Shown piece by piece: positions 7,714-16,942 of a stretch of 36,425 nt of DNA; position 1 is the first letter of the stretch, and each line of letters begins with the position of its first letter. A program made the translations under genes and the position numbers. The notes under the pieces were generated by a model. That model saw only the letters and a list, made by a program, of their open reading frames with translations, made no database searches and was not told where the DNA came from. This DNA is from Lachnospiraceae bacterium (GTDB taxonomy: Bacteria; Bacillota; Clostridia; Lachnospirales; Lachnospiraceae): the NCBI GenBank assembly GCA_016283775.1, contig JAEENL010000196.1, positions 1 to 36,425 on the forward strand, written 5' to 3'.

Positions 7714-9000
7714 TTAAACCATAAGAGGATCGAATCCCAGTTTCTTCAAAAAGTCATTCGCTTGCTGGATCCCGTCGTTCCACATAACCCGTAGAATCCA
7801 TTTCAGCGCCAGATGGCGTTTATTTGAATCGCTCAAGCATTTATGCGCTCTATCCAACATCAGCGTGCTCAACCAGTCCGGCAAGCGCATTGCCAAAGCG
7901 ACTGTCACTACAAAGTCAATCGTAATCTTCTCCTCCGGCGCATCCAGCCATCTTCGCAGCGTGGTATCTGAAATGTGCATCAGTTCGGCAACTCTTTCAA
8001 GGCTCAGCTTGTTCCGTTTGCGCAGCAGCTGAAATCCTTCCTTAAAGGTGTCTGGAAAGTCCTCCCGAAATCTCTTGGTTGCGATCAGTTCATTTACACC
8101 TAATTGATCCGCATCGCTTTCAAGATAGAAGCAAGTTTGCTTCGCGTAGGCAACATCGTAATGCATTCTGCCGAATACATACTTGTCCACATGCTGCTGT
8201 TCGTATTGTCGAACGAACCGGATGCAGCATTGATCCACATGCGCGTTTGCCCACATAGACAGTCTCGGTCCTTGGACGCCTTCTCTGAAGAAAGCGGGAT
8301 CGTTCCGTACAATATGCCCATCCGCGTAGGTGTAGAGTCCGCTGTCAATCAGTTTGCGGAATTCATCGTCTTTCTCGTACAGCCTTCATGCCCCTTCTCT
8401 GTCAATCACAAAGGTCTGCTCATCCTTCTCCCATGCGTTGTGATCAAATGCGAACGGTTCAATCCTGTGGTGATCCGCGCAGTGCAGCGCCCCTCTCGCA
8501 TCCACATGCCCCAGCTGGATCATCCTTGCCCGAACTCGAAACCAAGGCAACTCAAACCGGTTGGCAATCTCTTCGCCGACCACCTGATACCGATAGCCGA
8601 CGTGCGGGCATTTCGTAGTGTTCTGCAGTTCGGTATGAATGATGTCTTGTGTCGCCGTCACGGGCATAAGAAGCCCGTATGCGCCGCGATTCGCCTGTTT
8701 TTCCATCCAGTACACGGGATCGTTGATCTTCATATCTTCCCGCATCTTGACCTTTTCCGTTTTGATCGTTTGCGGATCGTTGTTGCCCATCTTCTGGAGC
8801 CGATAAAACAGATAATGTTCCTCAAAGTGAACGCACTCGTGATAGATATGAAAACCCGCGTATCTCTGCTGCACGGCGTTCGTGTTGATAACGATGGTGT
8901 TTGCAGGGATACAAATAATCCTCAAAGCGTCATAACGTCGTTGCAAAACCAGAATCCGCAAAAATGGATTCCATACGAATAGTCCTCTTCTATTTTCCAA
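7714..9000 (-). pseudogene. ImmA/IrrE-like metallopeptidase with C-terminal HTH, split by an in-frame TGA
   Basis: One continuous frame of 429 codons is interrupted only by TGA at 8386-8388. The upstream part contains the zinc motif HECVH (residues 54-58) in FHIYHECVHFEEH, as in M78-family peptidases related to ImmA, which cleave repressors to switch on mobile elements. After the TGA the frame continues RLYEKDDEFRKLIDSGLYTY and runs without further stops into an HTH domain (LSLERVAELMHISDTTLRRW) and the end DPLMV. Single-base change of a sense codon explains the break. The N-terminus also looks trimmed: the first ATG lies inside the last codons of the neighbouring cytidylyltransferase gene (ends 8990) and lacks a ribosome binding site. 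Probably a relic of the same mobile element as parAB; two separate short proteins, or read-through, are alternatives. Confidence 0.7.
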
Positions 9001-9724
9001 ACCTTTCCCTTGCTCTTCTTAAGTCGTCTTCATTATCAATCTCACACCACATTTCTTCCGGCACTTCAACAATCCTGAAATCACATTCTCTCAAATACAT
9101 AAGACTCCCAAGAACCTTCTCATAATAGCTTTGTTCACCCATATTCTCCACATACCATTTGACGAGTGGGATATACTTTGCACAAAACGTCTTTGTGAAG
9201 CGATACATATTGACTGTTTTGCGGGTGTCTGTATAATCAAACCCCTGACCCTGCCACTTGCCGAGAATTAACTCCGTTGCCATATCACCTTGAACCCTAA
9301 TTACAGAACCGTCCATTGTTTGCGGATTAAACGGGCTAACCAAAATGCTGCATTCGCCTTTCCCTTCCATTAACTTTTCAATCAGTTCACGATGATAATA
9401 AATATCACATTCGAGCATCAACATATCTTCATTGCAGAAATCTGAGGCGGCAGAAAGTGAAACGATATTATTGGTCGTCAGATACCGATCGTTTTCATAA
9501 TAAGAAATCTTAACGCCGTTCCACTCATTTCCGATGTGTTCTCTGATATAATCTGCCATGTGACCGACAACAATCCCGATTTCTGTAATTCCGAGAGATG
9601 TCAAACAGTTCAGCGCGTTCACAAGCAGCGGAGTGCCGTTGACCTCGGCCATTGATTTTGGAATCGTTTCTGTAATCGGATACAGCCTTTTCCCAAAGCC
9701 TGCCGCCAAAATCAAAGCTTTCAT
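8990..9724 (-). CDS. Sugar-nucleotidyltransferase, LicC-like (phosphocholine cytidylyltransferase family)
   Basis: A 244-residue nucleotidyltransferase. The N-terminal motif LILAAGFGKRLYPITETIPK is the G-x-G-x-R signature with the catalytic lysine; ECDIYY carries the metal-binding aspartate, and the C-terminal EIDNEDDLRRA supplies the second one. The compact size and ending match LicC-type enzymes that make CDP-choline from CTP and phosphocholine. LicD, which would use such a donor, is encoded in the same operon (15112-15921), supporting that role. Related enzymes activate other small phospho-alcohols or sugar phosphates, so the substrate is inferred. It is the last gene of the polysaccharide operon. 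The mobile-element scar starts immediately after its stop, so the operon's original 3' end may have been lost. Confidence 0.8.
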   Translation of the reverse strand: MKALILAAGFGKRLYPITETIPKSMAEVNGTPLLVNALNCLTSLGITEIGIVVGHMADYIREHIGNEWNGVKISYYENDRYLTTNNIVSLSAASDFCNEDMLMLECDIYYHRELIEKLMEGKGECSILVSPFNPQTMDGSVIRVQGDMATELILGKWQGQGFDYTDTRKTVNMYRFTKTFCAKYIPLVKWYVENMGEQSYYEKVLGSLMYLRECDFRIVEVPEEMWCEIDNEDDLRRARERFGK

Positions 9725-9754
9725 AAGCAGTCCTTTCTATACATTCACAATATT

Positions 9755-11227
9755 TTATGCTTTCTTTTCTTTTTTCCTTCGAAACAGTCCTTTAACAACA
9801 TTCTTTACATAAGTGAAGCTTTCCATATGAAACAGAATACTGATTGCCAAATATGACAGAACGCCGACCACGATCTGGACCGCAAGCGTGATCCATGTTT
9901 TCAATCCAAAAAGCTGCATGCACCAAACCAGCCCGCCCATAATGGCTGCCGCCCCGAAATTCGGCAGCAGATCCGAAAACTGCTCTTTGATCGTATAGTT
10001 CAGCAGTTTCACATTCGGCCATGCATTTACGACCGCGTTAAAAATAGTGGCAACAAAAAAGCTCCATGCAATCGCGATCGTGCTTCTGAAAACAAAAGTG
10101 GCGATGATCACCACGGTTATTCCGAATCCCTTTTTTATATACTCAAGCCGCAGGACAATGTCGCTTCTGCCTAACGCTTTAATCGCCTGTAAATTGGCTT
10201 TGTGCATCGGCATAAACAGATAGGTAATGCTGATGATCTGTAAGAACGGAACACATCCGAGCCACTTATCCGTCAAAATCAAGGAAACAAAACTCTCGCC
10301 GCATACCGCCAGCCCTACCAGTAAGGGGGATAATAGATAGGCGCTGACCTTGATCGACCTTCTCGTCATCTGCAAAAGACGTTCCTTATCATCTTGCACC
10401 ATGGAAAGCGCGGGAAACAATGTCTTGCTAATCGATGTGTTGATATTATCAACGATCAAAGCAGGAAATCGCTTTCCACGATCATAGAAAGATAAATCCT
10501 TTGCGGTAAACACTTTTCCGATGATCAGACTTCTCATGTTTTCATACAGCTTCTGGATCAACTCTGCGACAAGAATGCGGCTTCCGAATCCAGCAAGCCC
10601 TCTTGATCTCTCTCTTGAAAACATGAGTTGCGGATGCCATCCGCATGTAAAGTGCAGAAAAACCGTATCAATGACCGAATTGGTTAAGTACTGCGCAACG
10701 AGCGCCCATACACCATATCCTGCATTAGCCATCCATATTCCGACTGCCGCCGATATCACAGTCCCTACCAATGTAGCAAAGAAGAACTTCCTAAATTTCA
10801 TGCTGCGAGAAATATACGCATTCTGCACGGAATTCAATGAAGCAAGAATTAACTTCACAGAGAGGACGCGAAGGACTGGACTCGCCAAAGGCTCCTTGTA
10901 GAATTTTGCTATGAATGGTGCCGCAAAAAAGATGAGGGCATACAGTACAGCAGATACTACAAGATTAATATAGAAAACGGTCGAAAAGTCAAGCGCATCT
11001 GCATCCTTCTTTTGGATAAGTGCATTACCGAAGCTATCCGAAACAAATACATTTGCTATGGTGATAAAAACATTTACCAATGTAATGACGCCATAATGCT
11101 CCGGATCTATAATTCTTGCCAGAATAATGGATACGATAAAACTGACAGCTTGCGCCGAAATCCTTTCTGCATAAGTCCAAAACAATCCTTTGGCAACCTT
11201 TCCGCGAATGGATGTTTCTTTGGGCAT
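9755..11227 (-). CDS. wzx: Wzx-type polysaccharide flippase
   Basis: A 490-residue, very hydrophobic protein of the MOP superfamily (RfbX/WzxC-TuaB branch). It starts KGLFWTYAERISAQAVSFIV, the typical amphipathic first helix with a conserved aromatic-rich pattern, and about 12-14 membrane segments follow; ARIIDPEHYG is the family's loop after the first helix pair. These proteins flip undecaprenyl-PP-linked repeat units from the inner to the outer face of the membrane. The start is supported by GGAGG 8 bases upstream. With the Wzy-type polymerase at 13859-15100 it defines a Wzx/Wzy-dependent pathway. A highly basic C-terminal tail (FRRKKEKKA) faces the cytoplasm. Confidence 0.9.
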   Translation of the reverse strand: MPKETSIRGKVAKGLFWTYAERISAQAVSFIVSIILARIIDPEHYGVITLVNVFITIANVFVSDSFGNALIQKKDADALDFSTVFYINLVVSAVLYALIFFAAPFIAKFYKEPLASPVLRVLSVKLILASLNSVQNAYISRSMKFRKFFFATLVGTVISAAVGIWMANAGYGVWALVAQYLTNSVIDTVFLHFTCGWHPQLMFSRERSRGLAGFGSRILVAELIQKLYENMRSLIIGKVFTAKDLSFYDRGKRFPALIVDNINTSISKTLFPALSMVQDDKERLLQMTRRSIKVSAYLLSPLLVGLAVCGESFVSLILTDKWLGCVPFLQIISITYLFMPMHKANLQAIKALGRSDIVLRLEYIKKGFGITVVIIATFVFRSTIAIAWSFFVATIFNAVVNAWPNVKLLNYTIKEQFSDLLPNFGAAAIMGGLVWCMQLFGLKTWITLAVQIVVGVLSYLAISILFHMESFTYVKNVVKGLFRRKKEKKA

Positions 11228-11256
11228 GGATACCTCCTTTTCTTTAGAAGAAGTGT

Positions 11257-11769
11257 TCAGCGCAGCGGTCTCGAATGCAGCACCCTTTCGTTATAAACCA
11301 AATGATTTTCGGGAATATTACCTTTCACGACAGTTCCCGCACCGATGATGCAATTGTCTCCAATGACAGATCCTTTCAAAATGGTCACATTTGCAGCGAT
11401 CCAAACGTTTCTTCCGATAGTAACGCTTCCAGTAGTGAACTCTTTCTTAGAAAAGCCGTCTTTCGTGATCACATGATCGTGATCATAGATGCATACATTC
11501 GGTCCGATGCTTGTTCCGCTCCCAACGGTGATCTGTTTCTTGGATACAATGATCGTATTACGATTTATGTTCACATTATCCTCAATTGTGATGGACCCGT
11601 TTTCGGATGCACACAAAAACACATTTTCGTTTAACAAAACCTTTCCGAGTTGGATGCGTCCATTCTGCGAAATCTTCAAATCTGTAGTTTTTTTGATAGA
11701 ATACCGATCCCCGATCAATCTCTCTTTATACTTGATTCGCAGAATTGTTTTTTTGATTCGTTCACGCAT
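11257..11769 (-). CDS. Hexapeptide-repeat acetyltransferase (maltose/WbbJ type)
   Basis: A 170-residue left-handed beta-helix acyltransferase. The repeats run from about residue 30 to the end, for example SGTSIGPNVCIYDHDH (with the catalytic-type histidines) and IGRNVWIAANVTILKGSVIG, ending in IIGAGTVVKGNIPENHLVYN. Members transfer acetyl from acetyl-CoA to sugar hydroxyls, so this one likely O-acetylates a repeat-unit sugar. The start overlaps the end of the ATP-grasp gene by 8 bases, which indicates translational coupling. It ends in a TGA about 30 bases before wzx. The sugar acceptor cannot be deduced. Confidence 0.85.
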   Translation of the reverse strand: MRERIKKTILRIKYKERLIGDRYSIKKTTDLKISQNGRIQLGKVLLNENVFLCASENGSITIEDNVNINRNTIIVSKKQITVGSGTSIGPNVCIYDHDHVITKDGFSKKEFTTGSVTIGRNVWIAANVTILKGSVIGDNCIIGAGTVVKGNIPENHLVYNERVLHSRPLR

Positions 11770-12667
11770 GATAGTTCAGATTCTCCTTTGGCAAAACTAG
11801 CAGATCCCCGAGTTTTCGTTCAAATGAAGGCGGGTTATATTTTGAAAAACCCGCTCCGCTGAAAAAGGTCATCTCACCGAAATAGACCTTTCCGTTAATG
11901 CAGTAAAGATCGATCCTGACCTGAGGAAACTCAGCGGAAAGCTTTTCCGCAATCACGATCATTTCCTGCAAAGTTGCCGGAGGCTCTTTGTGCAGCTCCG
12001 GCGCTCTCGGAAAACTGATCTGCACATCCAACAGATTCCAGTCCGCGTCATACAGGTTTCGTCTGTGATTGGTGCGCCGGTCGAAATCCACCTGGATCAT
12101 CCGGACCTTGCCGCCGATGCAAAACAGCTTATAATCGTTCAGCTCATCCGTCCGATCGTCTTTCATATACTGCTCACAAACGATCCGCTTCTCTATGTTC
12201 CTGTAATGATACTCCTTTTTTTCCTGATAAAAATCCATGGAAAGCCAACGATCCAGCTTTTCCCGCGCATCTTCAAAATCAAGCTTTGATTTGTCGGTAC
12301 AAATGATATTGTAGGACGCTCCGTGGTTGCATTTCAAAACAAACTGTTCAGGGAGCGCATCAAAATCGATTTCAGATGCGGATCGGTAAACGCCCAACAG
12401 CGGAATCAGATATTTTTCACCGATCGTCTCCCGAATGTGTTCCCTGACCGCGTATTTATCCGCATACAGGGAATACTTCGGATTATGATCGTGCAGCTTC
12501 AGCCATTGCAGTTTTTCGTTGAACGTCTTCGGCGATCTCAGATCCGGCCAATAGCCGAGCCTGTGATGAAACATGACCTTCAGATATCGTTCGTCATCAT
12601 TCCGCCGATCGTAAAAGCGCAGAAGGGATCTGTACGCCCGATCCTTAACCTTTCCGAATATGCTCAT
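11762..12667 (-). CDS. TupA-like ATP-grasp protein
   Basis: A 301-residue protein matching the TupA-like ATP-grasp family (PF14305), common in capsule and teichuronopeptide clusters. The N-terminal signature is RSPKTFNEKLQWLKLHDHNP, then YADKYAVREHI and FVLKCNHGASYNI, which provides the ATP-grasp lysine and glycine loop. Near the C-terminus, VRIDLYCINGKVYFGEMTFF carries the acidic metal ligands. The founding member in alkaliphilic Bacillus is involved in a polyglutamate-polyglucuronate polymer. ATP-grasp enzymes form amide-type bonds through acyl phosphates, so an amino acid or similar amide on a uronic acid of the polymer is possible; that is inference. Overlaps both neighbours by 4-8 bases, firmly inside the operon. 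Confidence 0.8.
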   Translation of the reverse strand: MSIFGKVKDRAYRSLLRFYDRRNDDERYLKVMFHHRLGYWPDLRSPKTFNEKLQWLKLHDHNPKYSLYADKYAVREHIRETIGEKYLIPLLGVYRSASEIDFDALPEQFVLKCNHGASYNIICTDKSKLDFEDAREKLDRWLSMDFYQEKKEYHYRNIEKRIVCEQYMKDDRTDELNDYKLFCIGGKVRMIQVDFDRRTNHRRNLYDADWNLLDVQISFPRAPELHKEPPATLQEMIVIAEKLSAEFPQVRIDLYCINGKVYFGEMTFFSGAGFSKYNPPSFERKLGDLLVLPKENLNYHA

Positions 12668-13872
12668 TGATCCAACCTCAGAATCGCCTGATACACTCTT
12701 TCGCAGTTGTGGTCGTCATACGGCTGGAAAAATGCCTCTGCACGCTTCAGGTATTCCTCCTGCATCTGACAGCCATCGCGAAGAACCGTCTTCAGATATG
12801 CGACGACCTCCGCTCCTTGTGAAAGCACCGGGCCGAAGCCGTCGCGTTCATAAACGAAGAATCCCTCCTGATAATGCTTTTCCCGATACTCTTCCTTATC
12901 AAACTGATAATAAATGATCGGTTTATGCATATACGCATAATCGAAGAACACGCTCGAATAGTCCGTGATCAGTACGGAGGACCGCATCAGAAGATCCTGC
13001 ACATCGTAATCCTTTCGGTGCGCAATGACAATACTCTCGTCCTTTTCAACCGCATCGTCAAACAAACAAGTATACGGCTGGAATGTATAATGCAGATAGA
13101 AGACCGCACGGTAACCATTCTCCCGAAGAATCGACCGCAGGTTCGGATCGTTCAGCAATTCCCGATAAACCTGATAATACTGCGCCTCCCGGAACTTCTC
13201 GGCCTCCGCTTCGGACGCACGTTCCTTCGAAGAGTCCGACGTTCTGAGCCAGCTTCGGAATGTCGGCATGATCAAAACCATTTTTTCGGGGGCAGCTGCA
13301 TGCTGCAAAGCGTCAAATCTGCAGAATCCGGAAAGGACGATGTTCTTGTCCGGATATGCAAACATTTTTTTGATATAATCGTATTCTGCTTTGGCGCCGC
13401 TGACATACAGATCAAATCCGACCTTTCGGAAATCAAACGCATCCGGTCTGAAGTCCTTGGATATGCCATGCTTCAGATTGATCTGTCTTTGATCTTTTCT
13501 TCTATAAAAATAAAGCTTGGTCAATCCGGAATATTCTTCAAAAGGTCTAACTCCATGGATCTGGCTACATACTCTCTCCTTCGCAGAGAAAAAAAGGATG
13601 CAATGCAAAAAGGAATCATAATTGACTACACGTCCCAGTTGTTCGACCTTATGTCTTTCAGCCGAATCCTTGGTGATCATGTAGTATGCCGAAATCTCCG
13701 GATGGTTTTCACGAATATACTTAAAGAAATGATATCCGTTATCTCTCGCTTCTGTCTTTTTTTCACTGAAGATCCAAATATCCTTTCTTTGTAAAACCAA
13801 GCTGAAGATAAATGCTATGATTTGTGCGAAGATAATCTGTATTGCGGCATAAGTTTTCTTAATACTTTTCAT
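12664..13872 (-). CDS. CDP-glycerol glycerophosphotransferase family protein (TagB/TagF-like)
   Basis: A 402-residue GT-B enzyme of the PF04464 family. An N-terminal hydrophobic helix (about residues 9-27) anchors it, followed by DIWIFSEKKTEARDNGYHFF, the characteristic early motif. NLKHGISKDF and, near the C-terminus, TDYSSVFFDYAY with the conserved Asp and Ser pair complete the CDP-glycerol binding site. The family moves glycerol phosphate (sometimes ribitol phosphate) from the CDP form to a polymer or a linkage unit. In a capsule operon it most likely adds a glycerol-phosphate side group. No TagD-like CDP-glycerol synthase is seen in the window, so the donor must come from elsewhere. Overlaps the polymerase gene by 14 bases and the next gene by 4 (ATGA). 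Confidence 0.88.
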   Translation of the reverse strand: MKSIKKTYAAIQIIFAQIIAFIFSLVLQRKDIWIFSEKKTEARDNGYHFFKYIRENHPEISAYYMITKDSAERHKVEQLGRVVNYDSFLHCILFFSAKERVCSQIHGVRPFEEYSGLTKLYFYRRKDQRQINLKHGISKDFRPDAFDFRKVGFDLYVSGAKAEYDYIKKMFAYPDKNIVLSGFCRFDALQHAAAPEKMVLIMPTFRSWLRTSDSSKERASEAEAEKFREAQYYQVYRELLNDPNLRSILRENGYRAVFYLHYTFQPYTCLFDDAVEKDESIVIAHRKDYDVQDLLMRSSVLITDYSSVFFDYAYMHKPIIYYQFDKEEYREKHYQEGFFVYERDGFGPVLSQGAEVVAYLKTVLRDGCQMQEEYLKRAEAFFQPYDDHNCERVYQAILRLDQ

Positions 13873-15100
13873 AATAGTTAATGATCCTATCTTGATTGTT
13901 GCGTAGTAAAACTGAGATTGCCATTATCTGAATTAAAACAATCATAAGATTTTGATTGTAAATGCATATTTGTGTCATGCAGATAACTAAAAAAGCAACA
14001 ATCAAAGTTATATTGTATGAATCGTTGACTTTATCTGATTTATTCTTAATATCGGTTATTGTTTTATGAAAAATGATTTGTAATGGTGTTTTTAGTACCA
14101 TGAAAAACAACCATCCGCCCAACAATCCCGTGCACGCAAGAACCTCTACGAATGTATTATGCGAATATGCAGAAAAAGAGGAATACAATCTGTAATTATT
14201 TAACCCGACTCCAATTACCGGGTTCTTTATGAACACCAGCAAAGCATCTGATATCATACTTAAGCGGATTGTCCATGTTCCCTCCGTGCTCTCTAAATCT
14301 TGCATTCTTCTTGTAATCGTATCACTTGCAAGATAGAAATGGGACCCATATCGAATTATCACAAACACTACCGATGCAACTAATACTAATGTTGACATAA
14401 TTCTAATTGATCTTCTCACTTGAGATACTCTTGTTCTAAATGCAAATAACACCCACATCAAAAACACGAGAACAAAGCCAATCGTTGACTTTCTTGATCC
14501 TGTTAGCATAATCAAATATAGCAATATAGCCGAGCCTGTGACAGATAAAACTATAGACCATATATGTCGTTTTAGTTTTCCACATATTCTTAAGAAGCTC
14601 CAGCCACCAAACAATAAATAAACGCCTAATGTATTTGTATTATAATCCTCAGATAAAGAGAGTTTTCTCCCAACTAATACCGCATTTCCTGATAACATAT
14701 AAACTGATATAATAACTGAACCAATAAAGAAAGCCCATGGAATAATATCTGCTTCTCCAGTTCTATATGCAACAAGGCAGATTAGATATCCAACTAGAAT
14801 TATCTCCAAAAGAAACAATGCTTGTTGAATTACGAGAGATCGGTCATTTGCAATAAAAAAGCTCGTAATTGTTGCCATCATCACAAATAATACAAGCCAT
14901 TTGAACTCTTTAAAGGGAACAAAATAAAAAGTACTTCCTTCTGAAATCAAAACCGAAACGGTCGACGCAAATAAAAGAACAATCGATAACCTTGGGACAT
15001 AAATGCCTATCGCAGTAAGCGAACTATTGTAAATAAGATAACTAATTAACAATAGTTTCGGAATCAAATACTTATCAAATTGCAATCCTTTTGTCTTCAT
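13859..15100 (-). CDS. wzy: O-antigen ligase/Wzy-type polysaccharide polymerase
   Basis: A 413-residue integral membrane protein with about 11-12 hydrophobic segments and one large external loop after mid-length. That loop contains RLSMISDALLVFIKNPVIG and YSSFSAYSHNTFVEVLA, the conserved region of the Wzy_C (PF04932) family, with the His that is usual in ligases and polymerases. It would polymerise lipid-linked repeat units outside the membrane. The start at 15100 is chosen over an in-frame ATG at 15142 because AGGATG lies just upstream and it avoids overlap with licD. Very AT-rich, as expected for the polymer-specific part of such loci. Ligase and polymerase cannot be separated by sequence, but no lipid A core exists in this type of cell, so polymerase is favoured. 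Confidence 0.85.
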   Translation of the reverse strand: MKTKGLQFDKYLIPKLLLISYLIYNSSLTAIGIYVPRLSIVLLFASTVSVLISEGSTFYFVPFKEFKWLVLFVMMATITSFFIANDRSLVIQQALFLLEIILVGYLICLVAYRTGEADIIPWAFFIGSVIISVYMLSGNAVLVGRKLSLSEDYNTNTLGVYLLFGGWSFLRICGKLKRHIWSIVLSVTGSAILLYLIMLTGSRKSTIGFVLVFLMWVLFAFRTRVSQVRRSIRIMSTLVLVASVVFVIIRYGSHFYLASDTITRRMQDLESTEGTWTIRLSMISDALLVFIKNPVIGVGLNNYRLYSSFSAYSHNTFVEVLACTGLLGGWLFFMVLKTPLQIIFHKTITDIKNKSDKVNDSYNITLIVAFLVICMTQICIYNQNLMIVLIQIMAISVLLRNNQDRIINYYEKY

Positions 15101-15111
15101 TTTACATCCTA

Positions 15112-15921
15112 TCAAAAAACAATATCGCCGGAAACATGACAAATCCTCTTTTCTTGCGGCGGCAAAGTCATATAATCATGATACATTATACTTAAATAAT
15201 AATCACTATTATTCATAATTAAGAAATTCTTTCCTTCAAACTGTATTCTGCGAGAAGGAACCATTTCCTTGAAAGCGAAAATGAAATTATTATCTCTTGC
15301 CATACGATAAGAAAAGCACGTCAAATTGGATGTCGGCGTTTTTGAGTACTTTGTGCAATACTTGAGATAGTAGTTTTCGAGTATCTTTTCGGGCAGTATC
15401 AACGATGCCAATCTATGCATAACTCGTTTCACGAATAGAGTTCTTCTTTCATCCGTTTGGATGAACCGTAATAACAATAAAATCTTTCTAGCATTATTAA
15501 TGTGTCTGTTTGCTTTTCTGATGCTGTTATCCGTATAATCGAAAGGATAGATATCTACAAATATACCCCTCTCCGCCAGTTTCTCAGATCCTTTTTCAGG
15601 AAAAACCGTTCCGCGTTTTCTTACCTTAGCACTGTACTTACCAAAATTCGGTTCGGTCTCTCTTGTTTGAATACAGTACTGCGGAGCAAGCTCTTTTTCT
15701 GCAACACGAATGAAGCGTTCATAATCATCCCTCAGCATTCCGATATCAACATCGTCATCCCAAGGAATAAACCCGCCATGCCGTATAGCGCCTAAAGCTG
15801 TTCCGCTATCTAAGAAATAAGAAATGTTGTATTTAGTACAAATCGCATCAATCTGCTCTAATATTTCCAACTCAACGAGTTGCAGTTTCCTAAGTGTTTC
15901 TATTTCCATGCTTTTCTTCAT
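15112..15921 (-). CDS. licD: LicD-family phosphotransferase
   Basis: A 269-residue LicD (PF04991) protein. The diagnostic region is YFLDSGTALGAIRHGG directly followed by FIPWDDDVDIGM (residues about 35-62), with the Asp cluster that binds metal. LicD enzymes transfer phosphocholine from CDP-choline to sugars of teichoic acids or capsules; relatives transfer ribitol or glycerol phosphate and similar groups. The LicC-like gene at 8990 makes phosphocholine plausible, although the CDP-glycerol family gene two positions away leaves other CDP donors open. The first ATG (15921) has GAGG directly abutting it; an ATG 4 codons in is the alternative start. AT-rich, like its neighbours. No choline kinase or transporter is present in the window. 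Confidence 0.88.
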   Translation of the reverse strand: MKKSMEIETLRKLQLVELEILEQIDAICTKYNISYFLDSGTALGAIRHGGFIPWDDDVDIGMLRDDYERFIRVAEKELAPQYCIQTRETEPNFGKYSAKVRKRGTVFPEKGSEKLAERGIFVDIYPFDYTDNSIRKANRHINNARKILLLLRFIQTDERRTLFVKRVMHRLASLILPEKILENYYLKYCTKYSKTPTSNLTCFSYRMARDNNFIFAFKEMVPSRRIQFEGKNFLIMNNSDYYLSIMYHDYMTLPPQEKRICHVSGDIVF

Positions 15922-15954
15922 CCTCGAATACGAATGACTTAATGAATCATATAA

Positions 15955-16923
15955 TTATCCGTTAATGCGATTTAATATGCTTATGGCCGCCTTCGGACCA
16001 ATCAGTTTCATTGCCATGACGAACACTTTATATTTCATCCCCGGCGCTACAGCAAAAATCCTCTTGTTTTCTTTTACCGTATGTATAACATCTTTTTGTT
16101 CTTCTAAAGTACATTTTTTTAACTCATTCAACTTTGCATAAACCGATCTCATCATTCTTTTCCGTATAAGTTTCGCTTTATATGAATGATCATCCTTCGT
16201 CTCTTCAAAAAACTTGCCTGCTATCTTCACAGTATCCGTAATATTCTTACCTTTGATGCTGCTTGTAATTGAGCCGCTCCTCATCATTCTATGATAATAC
16301 CATTCTATTCCGGAACCAATATATGTATCTGCACACATACAAATATGTGCTGTCCAATCCATATCTTCATGAAGCATACCATTCATAAAGCGTATTTGAT
16401 TATCCTCAATAAGGCGATGAGATACGATTGTTTTTACAGCTGGCCATGTATTCTGTGATTTAATCATTTCCCATTCGAGAGCTCGTTCCTTTGTCAGTGG
16501 CTGTTGCAAATAAGTCTCAAAGGATCGATCATTTTGAATCACTTTTTCGGGATATACCTCTGTTAATCTTGTAATCAAAACATCCGCTGGTTGATCCGCC
16601 AATGCTCTGGAAAATGTCTTAAGTGCATTGGGCGCTATCCAATCGTCACTATCGATAAAAATCAAATAATCACCAGTCGAATGATCTATTCCATAGTTCC
16701 TAGCATCTGATAATCCGCCATTATTCTTGTGGAAAGCATGAATTTGACTATATTGACTATCGTAAAAATCGCACAATTCCGGGCTGCGGTCTGTAGAGCC
16801 ATCGTCGATCAACAGAATCTCATAATTGTCAATGCTGTCAGATTTCTGCTTAACAAGACTCTCAATGCATTCAGGAAGATACTGCTCCATATTATAAACC
16901 GGGATTATTACTGAAAACATCAT
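15955..16923 (-). CDS. Family 2 glycosyltransferase
   Basis: A 322-residue GT-A enzyme. FSVIIPVYNMEQYLPECIES at the start, LLIDDGSTDRSPELC and GDYLIFIDSDDW (the DxD metal site) are the family 2 hallmarks; NNGGLSDARNYG lies between them. There is no strong membrane helix, and the basic C-terminus may associate with the membrane. It adds one sugar to the lipid-linked repeat unit; the sugar is not predictable. The start at 16923 is preferred to one at 16968 that would overlap the upstream gene, because the family motif begins two residues after this ATG-ATG pair. Confidence 0.9.
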   Translation of the reverse strand: MMFSVIIPVYNMEQYLPECIESLVKQKSDSIDNYEILLIDDGSTDRSPELCDFYDSQYSQIHAFHKNNGGLSDARNYGIDHSTGDYLIFIDSDDWIAPNALKTFSRALADQPADVLITRLTEVYPEKVIQNDRSFETYLQQPLTKERALEWEMIKSQNTWPAVKTIVSHRLIEDNQIRFMNGMLHEDMDWTAHICMCADTYIGSGIEWYYHRMMRSGSITSSIKGKNITDTVKIAGKFFEETKDDHSYKAKLIRKRMMRSVYAKLNELKKCTLEEQKDVIHTVKENKRIFAVAPGMKYKVFVMAMKLIGPKAAISILNRING

Positions 16924-16942
16924 ATAAGAATCTCTCTGTTGA

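Noticed and set aside
8104-8982. Plus-strand open frame of 292 codons opposite the broken peptidase
   Set aside because: The minus strand carries recognisable HECVH and HTH motifs; the plus frame shows none.
12874-13794. Plus-strand open frame of 306 codons opposite the CDP-glycerol transferase gene
   Set aside because: Antisense to a gene with clear family motifs; no plausible product.
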